DNA of 64,000 nucleotides from Bromus sterilis (lineage: Eukaryota; Streptophyta; Magnoliopsida; Poales; Poaceae): the NCBI GenBank assembly GCA_950022295.1, contig OX465600.1, forward strand, positions 25,643,282-25,707,281, in the 5' to 3' direction. This document shows, in pieces, positions 54,051-64,000 of this stretch. The stretch's first letter is position 1; the number at the start of each line of letters is the position of its first letter. A program made the translations under genes and the position numbers. Below the pieces are notes generated by a model. That model was not told the origin of the DNA. It was given only the letters and a program-made list of their open reading frames with translations, and did not search any database.

Positions 54051-55320
54051 ATATAACTTTCCCCGCTTATTTTTTCTCCTCCGCTTATTTTCCTCATATA
54101 ACTTTGACTAGTAATTTGAAAAATACAAATATACGAATTATTGCGTGTCTTAATAATTATATTGTTTGTTTTTAATACAAATTTATAAATTAGCTTCTCG
54201 ACGTCCTTCTTGCCTAGAAACTCGCTTGGAGGAGGAAGAGGAGGTGAGAAGACGAAGAACCAAAAGCTGTCGAAGCAACATCATAATTACCCCTGTTGAA
54301 TTGAAGCGGTCTGCCAGGGCTGGCAGTAGAACCCTTTTGTTGGCAGGGGTTCATCACCCTGCCGTACGAGCTGTCGGAGTCGCGGTCTTCACGCGACTGA
54401 GTCAGATAAGAACCGCATGTCCACATGTCTTTTCACACTTTCTCATCTCATGTTGGCCAATGGTGTTGATGTTTTGGTGAAAATTTGAAAACTTGTAGAG
54501 TTTGGCCAAGTTTATGGACAACAATATCAACAACAGAAATATATATCAAATGAATACAATATAAAATTATAGCTATGATGTACCTAATGATACTCACTAT
54601 CTATTTGATATTTTAAATGTTGATATTTTTCTTTATAATTTTGATCAGAAAATATTCATCTTGACTTGTAGAAAAACATGAAAAGGAGGGAGTGCCAATT
54701 TGAGTTTAAAGTGGATAATACTATTTGACATTGTGGCAGAGCTTCGTCTGTGACAGATCATCACGGCACATAGTTCCGTTTGTGATCATCTTACATCATC
54801 ACCGTTTTTAACTAGTTGACACCCTGCACGTTGTTGCGGAACATTGTTGCACTTTACATACTGGTACTTTTTGAGATTGCATTTTATTGGGACAATTGAG
54901 TAGGTTGCAAGCTTACTTGTGCAATCAAAACTATATAGCTCCTTGAACTAATCGATACATTCATTTGTTTCCCAAGCTCCGAATAGGAGTTTCTTGATGT
55001 GATTTGAGATAGTAATACCCCACTGGCATGTAAGTGCAGCTAATATGCTCAAGACAAAAAATCTAAACCTCTCTTTCCAACCTGAAAGAAAATATATGTC
55101 TCCCTGGAGGAAGTTAAACCTAGAAATATTTAATGAAATGGTAGAGAACAGGAAACATGCTTAACAGAAGTATATAACGCAAATTTTCTTATCACAAAAT
55201 CTAGTAATAGAGGTTTAGACTTCAGAATAGCATACATCTAAAAATTAATTAAATAGGCTTGGATTCTAAAAAACGACCAAGTACAGAAAAACCTGACATC
55301 ATTTTATCTCAGAATGGAAA
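54050..55320. other. Spacer with no gene called
   Basis: An open frame at 54166-54480 (Arg/Glu-rich, then Ala/Val-rich) shows no domain and lies in otherwise AT-rich DNA. The rest holds no recognisable element. Confidence 0.35.
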
Positions 55321-55325
55321 ATTCT

Positions 55326-56348
55326 CAATATTTGACCATCCACGGTTGAAAACTTTAATGGAAATATAGATGCATCTTTAGGATATACATGATTAGCCGA
55401 TTTCTGAAGTATATGGATATTCAGATGTGCCATGAATCTCCCTCATGGATTTATGCAATAAAGATATAAGTGCATAAATGATTGTAAGATAGCTAAGGTG
55501 AAACATGCATAGGCTATTTCTGGCTGTTGGGAAGAAGGAAACCAAAAATAAACATGAAATAGTGTATTAAAATGTAGGATACCAACTGTCCTGACATAAT
55601 TTATAGATGAATACACTCTCTGTTACATTACCACTGCAATGATCCTAGAAAAATTGGAAGAAAAATCAATATTTGACCATCCACGGTTGAAAACTTTAAT
55701 GGAAATATAGATGCATCTTTAGGATATACATGATTAGCCGATTTCTGAAGTATATGGATATTCAGATGTGCCATGAATCTCCCTCATGGATTTATGCAAT
55801 AAAGATATAAGTGCATAAATGATTGTAAGATAGCTAAGGTGAAACATGCATAGGCTATTTCTGGCTGTTGGGAAGAAGGAAACCAAAACTAAACATGAAA
55901 TAGTGTATTAAAATGTACGATACCAACTGTCCTGACATAATTTATAGATGAATACACTCTCTGTTACATTACCACTGCAATGATCCTAGAAAAATTGGAA
56001 GAAAAATCAATATTTGACCATCCACGGTTGAAAACTTTAATGGAAATATAGATGCATCTTTAGGATATACATGATTAGCCGATTTCTGAAGTATATGGAT
56101 ATTCAGATGTGCCATGAATCTCCCTCATGGATTTATGCAATAAAGATATAAGTGCATAAATGATTGTAAGATAGCTAAGGTGAAACATGCATATGCTATT
56201 TCTGGCTGTTGGGAAGAAGGAAACCAAAAATAAACATGAAATAGTGTATTAAAATGTAGGATACCAACTGTCCTGACATAATTTATAGATGAATACACTC
56301 TCTGTTACATTACCACTGCAATGATCCTAGAAAAATTGGAAGAAAAAT
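55326..56348. repeat. Three tandem copies of a 341-bp unit, nearly identical
   Basis: CAATATTTGACCATCCACGG begins at 55326, 55667 and 56008, an exact 341-base period for three complete units. Differences seen are single bases (for example ACCAAAAATAAAC against ACCAAAACTAAAC, TGTAGGATAC against TGTACGATAC, GCATAGGC against GCATATGC). The array is therefore young. No open frame or transposon terminus coincides with the unit. Confidence 0.95.
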
Positions 56349-56354
56349 TTATGA

Positions 56355-57500
56355 CTTTGCATAACATGCATGGATCCTTGTTTATCCAGATATCTAATAA
56401 AATTGCTAGCTATATGCGTTCATGAAAGTAAATAAGTTCACTAACCATCCACCTTTATAGCCTCTTCTTACTGTACTATATAAGCGTTCAGATCATACTG
56501 AACCAAGCTATGATGGCAGGATTTGTAGATGAAATAATCAATCCTGGTGTTTTTTTCCATAACAGTATCAAGTAGTATGAACACCACCTGGGTACTGTAC
56601 TGGCCGGATTCAAGGTCCTTCCAGTAATACTATCCTATATATTTTTGCCATCGTTGTTGTTTCCCTGTCAACACCTTTAAAACGGCAATGAAGGGATAAA
56701 AATTGAAAACCATGCTAATCAAAGAATTGCTGTGATTAACCAAGAATTAAGCAAGCACATTTACTTGTTTCTTTCTAATTGTACTACAACAGTGTGGACA
56801 GTGTCCAACCATGGGGAAATTCCTGAACTCAATGTCTTCGGAAAACCCAATTATGGGATCTCTCACCTTATATGCTCAGGATTTCATTATCGCAAGAAAA
56901 ATATGCTCAGGATTTCACAACACTCGATTATTTTGGATCAAAACTTGCAATGCCATGACAGAAAATGAAATTTTCATAGATTTTCTCACCTTTTCTTTGG
57001 GCTGCATGTAGGATAAAATTTTAAAGATTGGCAAGGGAGCGGAGGCGGCGAAACTCAGTTGCAAAAAGGGGTTTGGTACAGCTCCTCACCTTCGAATCCG
57101 ATGGTGGCAGGGGTTCATGTTGTCGAATCTATCCAATGAGTTTCTTTCATGTCCTGCACAAAGAATTAGACAAACACTCAGGCAAAAAGAATTTCTTTCA
57201 TGTCCTGCACAAATGTAGCAGACAATGTGCTGCAAGCATGTATAGTTTCAGGCTGGATGTATAACGATGTGGACTACATTTGTGGGGAAAAGGAATATGA
57301 ACGAACCTTCACGATGGGTGGGTGGGCTGCAGCATGGATGCTGAATAATCAAATCCCACACTCACCACTTCATCAGGAAAGATTAATAGGTGGGATATGA
57401 ATGGAGAAGGTGAAGAGAAAGAAGGAATTAAAGGTAGGAGAATAATTAGTATGGAGAAGATTTGGGAGGCGCTGCAGAAGCACTCAGAAACGGAAGATGG
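56355..57500. other. Spacer with no gene called
   Basis: Several short plus-strand frames exist but share no recognisable domain. A small direct repeat (TTTCTTTCATGTCCTGCACAAA at about 57131 and 57192) is present. Nothing supports a functional gene. Confidence 0.35.
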
Positions 57501-57504
57501 CATA

Positions 57505-57610
57505 GCTTCACATGCTGACGTGGCAAACAGATGTGGTTGGCTTCACATGCTGACGTGGCAAACTGATGTGGTTGGCTTCACATGCTGATGTGGTAAAGTG
57601 ATGAGGTGGA
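57505..57610. repeat. Three tandem copies of a 35-36-bp unit
   Basis: CTTCACATGCTGACGTGGCA begins at 57505 and 57541, and a variant (CTTCACATGCTGATGTGG) at 57576. The unit continues AAACAGATGTGGTTGG. The motif resembles the TGAGGTGGCA stretches nearby (about 58002 and 58091). Confidence 0.85.
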
Positions 57611-57854
57611 TAGGCTGATTTATTACTTAGTGGAGATGATGAGGTGGACACCTTGCATGTTGAGAGAATTGAGACCAACTTTTTAAGAATTAGAGAATAC
57701 CCCACGCGTTGCTGTGGGAATCGATTGAAATATATTTTGGATGATTTGATTGTATGAAACATGAATAATTGAATTAATAATATATAAAATAAAAGTAAAA
57801 AAATACATGTCATATATGTGTTGTACTTTATTATTGTGAAGTTGAAAATATGTA

Positions 57855-57948
57855 CTCCCTCCGATCCATAATAACTGTCGCTCATCTAGTATAAAGTTTG
57901 TACTAGCTTAGTACAAAATGAGCGACACTTATTATGGATCGGAGGGAG
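57855..57948. mobile_element. Stowaway MITE (94 bp)
   Basis: CTCCCTCCGATCCATAATAA and its complement (TTATTATGGATCGGAGGGAG) are flanked by TA (57853-57854 and 57949-57950). CTGTCGCTCAT and ATGAGCGACAC extend the stem. It is the same family as at 40537 and 44010. Confidence 0.88.
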
Positions 57949-58104
57949 TATTGAATATAAGTGATGTAATATAATGGAAAAAAAATTCATGCATGTTGAG
58001 TGAGGTGGCATGTGTCATAAAATGGATGTGTGCATGAAAAGAACTAATAATAAATAGTTAATTTCCATGCATATTATGGTGGGCCTTTGATGAGGTGGCA
58101 TGTG

Positions 58105-61100
58105 TGCATGTTACTATAGCGGCCATTTTTGGACCTATGAGAAGAAAGTAGCCGGAGGATCATTCTCTAGATCAAGGCTGGACCGAGCTTTGGCTTCGGC
58201 TGATTGGTACGCAACTAACAACCTTGCCGGGGTCAAACATCTGACAGCAACAACTTCTGATCATTGCCCAATTTTGGTCGAGTTCGACACCTCTGTTCAG
58301 AGACCTAAACAACAGCCACAGTTCCGCTATGAAGTAATGTGGAACAACATGTGGATTGGAAAGACATGATTTCTGAAACCTGGTCTTCTGAACCGGCATG
58401 TACTGATGTGCAGACTTTATTTGAGAAGCTCAAGGGTATATCGATGAAGCTGCAAGGTTGGAACAAGAATACTTTTGGCTTAGTGAGGAAGGAAATCAGA
58501 AAGGCTGTTAAGGAATTGGATCGGCTGAGGAATATGGCTGGACGAACGGGGCCTTCTCATGCAGAGACAAAAATAAATGAGAGATTAGCTGAACTCTACC
58601 ACTGTGAAGAGATCATGTGGAGACAAAGGGCTAGAGTTGAATGGCTGTCTGCTGGTGACAAGAACACAAAGTTTTTCCACCTCCGAGCTAGCATGAGGAG
58701 GAAGAAAAATATGATCAAGGTGTTGCAGAACACGTTGGGAGGAAATATTGAGGATCCAAGACTTTTAAAACAGATGGCTCGTGATTTCTATGCGAACCTG
58801 TATACCTCCGAAGGTGTAAACAATATGGAAGACGTGCTGCAACACGTCCCGTCTAAGGTGTCGGCTGCTATGAACGTAGAACTGATGGCCCCTTATTCGG
58901 AACTGGAAGTGAAAACGGCTTTGTTTCAAATGTTCCCGACTAAGTCTCCAGGACCTGATGGCTTTCCCGCTCATTTCTATCAGAGGCATTGGGATTTATG
59001 TGGTAAGGAAGTCACGGATGTGGTCCTTAAAATTGTCAGAGGGGAAGAGAGCCCAGAGCGTATAAATGAAACTATCTTGGTTTTGATTCCGAAGGTGAAT
59101 AATCCTGATAATCTCTCCCAATTTCGACCTATCAGCTTGTGCAATGTCCTGTACAAGATAGCTTCGAAAGTGGTGTCAAATAGACTGAAATTAATTCTCC
59201 CCCAAATTATTTCAAAGGAGCAATCTGCTTTTGTGCCGGAAAGACAGATTACAGATAACATCATAAGCGCGTATGAGTGCTTACATTTTATGAAGCGCAA
59301 CCGCTCTAAACTTAATGGAGTGTGTGCCCTAAAGCTCGATATGATGAAAGCCTATGATCGGCTTGAATGGAGGTATCTGGAAGGGATCATGTTGAAACTT
59401 GGCTTTGCAGAAAGGTGGGTGAAAATTGTGTTGAATATGGTATCATCAGTGTCCTTCTCGGTACTGTTCAATGGTGAACGGTTGGAATCTTTTTCACCCA
59501 GTAGAGGTATCCGACAGGGAGACCCAATATCCCCATATCTTTTCTTATTGGCAGCAGAGGGCCTTTCTGGCCTCCTCAAATCCAGTGTTTGGTCGACTCA
59601 AGTGAATGGTATTAAGGTGGCTCCGACAGCTCCTGTTGTAAACCATCTCCTATTCGCTGACGACAGCCTGCTGCTCTTTAAGGCAAGCTCTGAAGGGGCC
59701 GTTGCGGTATCAAATTTGTTGGAGGTTTATTGTCAGGCATCCGGACAAAGAATTAATCGAAACAAATCTTCAATTTATTTCAGCAAGGGTGTTCCTCTAC
59801 TGATGAAGGAAGATATCAAACAAATTTTGCATGTCCAGACAGAAGAAATATCCGAGAAGTACTTGGGGATGCCTACAGAAGTTGGGCAGAACAAGAATGG
59901 CACTTCCAAATATTTGAAGGATAGAGTATGGGCTAAAGTTAAGGGATGGATGCAAAAAATCTTATCTTATGCTGGGAAGGAAGTGCTAATAAAATCTATT
60001 GCCCAGGCGATTCCTGTCTTCTCAATGTCATGCTTCAGTCTGCCTCAAGGATTGTGTGAATCTGTTACATCAACTATAAGGCAATACTGGTGGGGCACTA
60101 AAGAGGGCAAGAGATCACCGGCGTGGGTGGCTTGGGACCGCATGACCCTGCCTAAACACTTAGGAGGTCTTGGCTTCAAGGACTTGGAAGTTTTCAATTT
60201 GGCTCTCCTAGCAAGGCAGGCATGGAAATTGCTTACGGAGCCACTTTCCCTCAGTGCCAGAATTCTTAAAGCGGTCTACTTTCCGGATACAAACTTGATG
60301 GAAGCTGAGCTCGGATCACACCCTTCTCTAATCTGGCGCTCTCTTGTTGATGGGAGAGATATGTTGTGGCAGGGAATGATTAGGCGGATCGGTGATGGCG
60401 CAACAACTTCTATATGGTCCGACAACTGGATCCCGAGGGAGAATCTGAGAAGACCGATCATGTCACTCGTGCAAAACCCTCCCAGGTTGGTTGCCGAGTT
60501 ACTTGTGGCTGGGGGAGAATGGAACGAAGAGCGGATCAAGGAAACATTTGTGCCTACGGACTGTGTTAGTATTCTGAGCATACCTGTTTGCACAAAACAA
60601 CAGGAGGACTTTTGGGCCTGGGATGGAGAGAGGGATGGCAGTTTTTCTGTCAGGTCAGCCTATCGAATCTTTATGAATACCAAAAGGACCAGAGAAGCAA
60701 TGTTGGAGGGCCGGGACGGATCTTCAAACTCTCAGAACGATGGGGCAAATTGGGTGGACATCTGGAAGACGAAGCTTCCATCAAAAATTGCTAATTTCCT
60801 GTGGAGATTCGCCCAAAATTCCATTCCTACTCATGATGTTCTTCACCACCGAAACATGGCAACATTGAGCTCGTGTAAGTTGTGTGGGTCGGAGGACAGT
60901 TGGCTCCATTCCTTCCTCGATTGCTCTATGGCAAGGTGCATTTGGGCTCTTCTCCCAGCCGAGGTAGTTGGTCATCTGAATGACCATGCAACTCCTGATG
61001 CCAAAGCGTGGCTGTTTTCCTTGATGGACACTCTATCACCAAGCAATTTCAGGGTTCTGGCTGTCTCTCTGTGGGCTATCTGGGCAGCAAGAAGGAAAGC

Positions 61101-61740
61101 AATTCATGAAGACATTTTTCAAAGTCCATTTCACACTCATGGGTTCATCATGCGGTTTCTGAGGGAAGTTTCGGACTTAAATCCAATCACGGGTGCCCGT
61201 GCTGGTGTTCAAATCCCGAGATCGCAAGTATGGATCCCTCCACCCCAAGGCCTAGTCAAGATAAATGTTGATGCGGCAGTGGATGTGCAAAATAACAGAG
61301 GAGCGGCGGCGGCTGTTTGCAGGGATGGCGATGGTAACTTTCTGGGAGCTTCAGCACTTCTGTTTCCCCATATCTCTGATCCACCCACCCTTGAAGCCCT
61401 AGCAGTTCGAGAGGCGCTGGCGCTGGCGGAAGACCTATACGAGAAGGAACTACAGATTGCATCCGATTGCAAAGTAGTGGTCCAAGATATTATGAAGAAG
61501 GCGGCAACACCGTACGGAGCTATCATCCATGAAATCATAGATAGGAGTATCTCTTTTTCTACTTGTAATTTTAATTTTGAAAGTAGAAGTTCGAACTTCG
61601 AGGCTCATAATCTCGCAAAGCTTAGTCTTACTCTGGGAGATGGCAGGCATGTCTGGTTAGGACATCCTGGTAATCTTCATTTCGTCCCTGTTAATCTTGT
61701 GACGATTTAATAAAGTTGCGGGGTTGTCTCAAAAAAAAAG
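58105..61740 (+). mobile_element. 5'-truncated LINE (L1-type, plant RIX order)
   Basis: The element begins inside the end of the endonuclease domain (HFWTYEKKVAGG at about 58123) and ends after TAATAAAGTTGCGGGG with an A-tail at 61732-61740. Loss of ORF1 and most of the endonuclease is the usual outcome of incomplete reverse transcription. It lies in a stretch of GATGAGGTGGCATGTG-type repeat sequence. I could not find a clear target duplication on either side. Confidence 0.85.
58339..61710 (+). pseudogene. LINE ORF2 remainder: reverse transcriptase, zf-RVT and RNase H domains, long open frame
   Basis: The frame is open for about 1120 codons. Reverse transcriptase blocks are visible in order: PGPDGFPAHFYQ, FRPISLCNVLYKIASKV, KLDMMKAYDRLEW (catalytic Asp), RQGDPISPYLF and LLFADDSLLL (the catalytic Asp pair). 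A zinc-finger-like zf-RVT region follows (KLPSKIANFLWRFAQNSIPT, CKLCGSEDSWLHSFLDC). An RNase H domain (KINVDAAVD, EALAVREALALAEDL, SDCK) is near the C-terminus. The remaining endonuclease codons upstream (58105-58340) are in another frame; one G appears lost in the TGG/GAA junction at 58340-58342. The protein cannot be complete because the N-terminus is missing. Confidence 0.9.
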
Positions 61741-61759
61741 ATAATAGAGGCAGTGGGGA

Positions 61760-62720
61760 GCAACTTCTTAAGAATAGTAGATGTAAGATTTCAAGCGTAG
61801 ACTTGGAGATTTCTCAATGTTTCTGAGAGTGGACTTAAAATTCCCAGGGGTCCCGGTTCCCATCTATCCTGTACGTTGGCCTGGATCTGAACGGTGGGCG
61901 ATCTGTACCATGCAGCGGATGGTTTGCATGCATCACAGTGCGATGACCAGTAATTCCCGTGTTTCACGCTGCGCAAGCAGCCAATTCCTTTCTCTCCTTG
62001 TGACACGAATCGGGAATCTCTGGCCACGCGTTCGATTCTGATGTGTTCGGCACACTTATTCAAAGTTTCAAACCATCCATTGGAGCATCCATCTTTTACA
62101 ACCACTGGCAGGCTTTACGTCACGAGCTGGTGGTGTGCGGGAGGGGTGGTGATATTCTATGTGAAACGTCTATATACTATGTCCACTGTAGAGGGTAGAG
62201 AGGGAGACTGACAAAGCTTCACGTGCTGGAATCAAAAGCTATACGTGCGCAGCTCTTTTTCTCTGGCTTTTGCATGCAGGAGTATTTAGGTTTCAATTCT
62301 TATCTTATGGGGCGAAATATTTTTATACTTCACCTAAAATATGACCCGCGTTGAGCAGCCAATGAAATATAATTTTGTAGAGATGCCTGGACTATGTTCA
62401 TCTGAATCCATGAACGACTCACCAATAGCGATGTTGATGAAGGCGCCACCCAGAGGCGGAGCTAAAAAAGAAAGTTGGGCGGGCCAGAGAGCACAGTTTT
62501 TGAAATTTTTGAACCATGTAGACTATTTCATTAGATATTGATCACTACTCAGCCATCGTCTGATCACAGTTTTTGAACCATGTAGAATCGAATGAGATGG
62601 ACATTTAGGACAGTATAACTGGGCACAATCCCTGCCCTCACAGCGATTTGAGTTTTGGACCGTTCATTTTTGTGATCCGGATAATTCTGGTCGTTGGATT
62701 TCTATGTAAAACCTTCTCTC
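61760..62720. other. Spacer after the LINE, no gene called
   Basis: The first part continues the repeat that flanks the LINE on the left (AACTTCTTAAGAATAGTAG, compare ACTTTTTAAGAATTAGAG at 57677). The rest shows no coding sequence. Confidence 0.35.
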
Positions 62721-62724
62721 CGGT

Positions 62725-63180
62725 AAGTAATATGTACTGGGCCTACTGTCCAATAGGCAGGCAGCTGCTCCACAGGCCAAAACCGAGCTTTGTGGTTAAC
62801 TGGGCCTTAGGACACCACATTCCAACCATGCGCTCAGCCCAACGTGAAAGGCACAACTGTAACCGCTCCCATCTTCGTGAAAAAAATGAATGCTCGAGAA
62901 GGGGATGCGAGCGGCCGCCGCTCCGCACAGGCGGACGGCCTGCGCTGGAATCAGTCGAGCGAGGTGCGAGGGATAGGTGAAGGGTTGATCCAGGCAACGC
63001 AGGGATCGCTCGATCCAGCCGGCTGCCGTCCATGGACAGCGTGGGCGAACTCCCTCGACGCCGGCCTACCTCGCGGAGTCGCGGACCTAGGGCGAAACCC
63101 TAGGTGCTGCCGCCATGCCCTTACGACTCGAGCACCCGTCCGGTAATCAAGCCTGTGTACAGTTCGTCGCAGGTATGTTC
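62725..63180 (+). promoter_or_regulatory. Possible promoter and 5' leader of an unidentified plus-strand transcript
   Basis: TGGGCC-type site II motifs occur at about 62738 (ACTGGGCCTAC) and 62800 (AACTGGGCCTTAG), as in many plant housekeeping promoters. They are followed by a GC-rich block (62900-63110) that includes CGAAACCCTAGGTGCTGCCG. Possible donors GGTAATCAAG and AGGTATGTTC lie at 63141 and 63173. No downstream exon with a recognisable protein is found before the window ends, so this is only a suggestion. Confidence 0.25.
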
Positions 63181-64000
63181 AGACATCTCTCTCTTTTCTG
63201 GTTGCGCCATCTCTAGATGCTATGTGGAATTTTTTTATTTCTTTCTATGGGGCGAATGTTCGATGGAGACCAAGCCGTACAGGAGAACACACCTCCAGCG
63301 ATCAACGATGGCCATGCCTTCCTGGCTTCCTCAATACCGGCCATACCTTACCCAAGTTAATAGCTTTAAGCATTTTAGCAGCAACAAAAAAAGGTCCAAG
63401 CATATGTGGAGCCATCTCCTTATCCCGTTAACTCTCCCTTTTTGATTCATGGACGAGTCACATAATCTCAGCTCTCTCACGCATTTAACATTTGTGCCAA
63501 AAAATTTACGTAGGCTGTTAGATGTGATCTGTTGTAAGGGCTACTGCTCCAGAGACCTAAATGCTAGCCCGCTGATGCAATGAGCATTTTTACCAGCCCA
63601 TTGGAAGCGTCGGTTCCTTCGGTCAAGCCGACGGTGTTCGAGTGGATGAAGTCAACGTGAAGCGCAGTGGACGCGCGGGATGCCGGCCATCACTGCAGAG
63701 AAGGTGAAGGGGATGGATTCAAGCCAGAGAGTGGAGATGATGGCTAGACCCAACAGACGCGCGCTATGCGGAGCTGATTGGGCGATGAACTCAGCAAGGC
63801 GAGGCGATGGGGAGCTGGCTGATCATGCAGATTCTAGGCAGTTGATGCGGTAGAGAGATGAAAAGCATCAAATACGGCTATTGAGTGGCTATGTTATGAC
63901 AGGTATGTTCACTTCTGAGCGGTTTTCTTTTTTGTGAATTAGGTCGTACATTTTTGTGTTGGTTCATTAAAATATGGAATTAAGTCATTAACCTGGATGT
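63180..64000. other. Terminal stretch with no gene called
   Basis: Mixed-composition sequence with short overlapping frames and no recognisable domain. If the preceding block is a real 5' leader, this would be its first intron or next exon. Confidence 0.3.

Noticed and set aside
58172..61650. Minus-strand frames across the LINE
   Set aside because: Antisense shadows of ORF2.
1..64000. tRNA, rRNA or snoRNA genes
   Set aside because: I looked for clover-leaf-like A/B box pairs and rRNA core motifs by eye and saw none; a covariance-model scan (tRNAscan-SE, Rfam) would be decisive and was not possible here.
1..64000. A new defence or biosynthetic gene cluster
   Set aside because: Only three host genes look intact, and they belong to unrelated families with no shared spacing or orientation pattern beyond strand. 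The O-methyltransferase and DUF1218 gene are neighbours, but nothing in the sequence links their functions.

Overview
The window looks like nuclear DNA of a Triticeae grass (wheat, barley or Aegilops type). The evidence is split GC-rich genes with short GT-AG introns, a dense layer of nested transposons with grass-type termini (CACTA, Stowaway, Tourist, Copia and Gypsy-like LTRs, plant LINE), and long AT-rich spacers. I assign no species or chromosome.

Only three host genes look intact, all on the minus strand. They are a three-exon L-gulonolactone oxidase-like flavoprotein (8894-12215), a two-exon caffeate/resorcinol-type O-methyltransferase (39295-40483) and a single-exon DUF1218 four-helix membrane protein (42098-42631). 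Gene debris is more common: a grass-specific gene of unknown function split by two transposons (15198-15260 plus 26780-28695), the 5' part of a dynamin-related GTPase gene with introns retained (46242-47608), a duplicated tail of the oxidase gene (7990-8156), and a weak PPR-like fragment (about 51.7-52.0 kb).

Layout. 0-8 kb: the end of one CACTA element, a 0.5 kb tandem duplication, a polyadenylated retroposon with 13-bp target duplications, and MITEs. 8.9-12.2 kb: the oxidase gene. 15.26-26.78 kb: a complete CACTA element with TTG target duplications. It carries a Tnp2-type transposase gene, a second multi-exon gene with a Ulp1/C48-like protease module, and a small intact gene predicted to encode a coiled-coil/membrane protein. 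The element sits inside the last codons of the gene of unknown function, whose other end also holds a hAT-like insertion. 29.49-33.57 kb: a 4.1 kb solo-LTR-like unit. 34.8-38.5 kb: a second copy of the retroposon family, itself interrupted by a 2.4 kb solo LTR. 39.3-42.6 kb: the methyltransferase and DUF1218 genes. 43-57 kb: AT-rich spacer with MITEs, gene fragments and tandem repeats, including three nearly identical 341-bp units. 58.1-61.7 kb: a 5'-truncated LINE with a long open ORF2. 61.8-64 kb: spacer with a possible promoter/5'-leader-like block.

I see no operon-like cooperation between genes. What the window mainly records is an insertion history that can be ordered from target-site duplications and paralogous empty sites. 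Family names for transposons are from memory of terminal sequences and are given only where they seemed useful.
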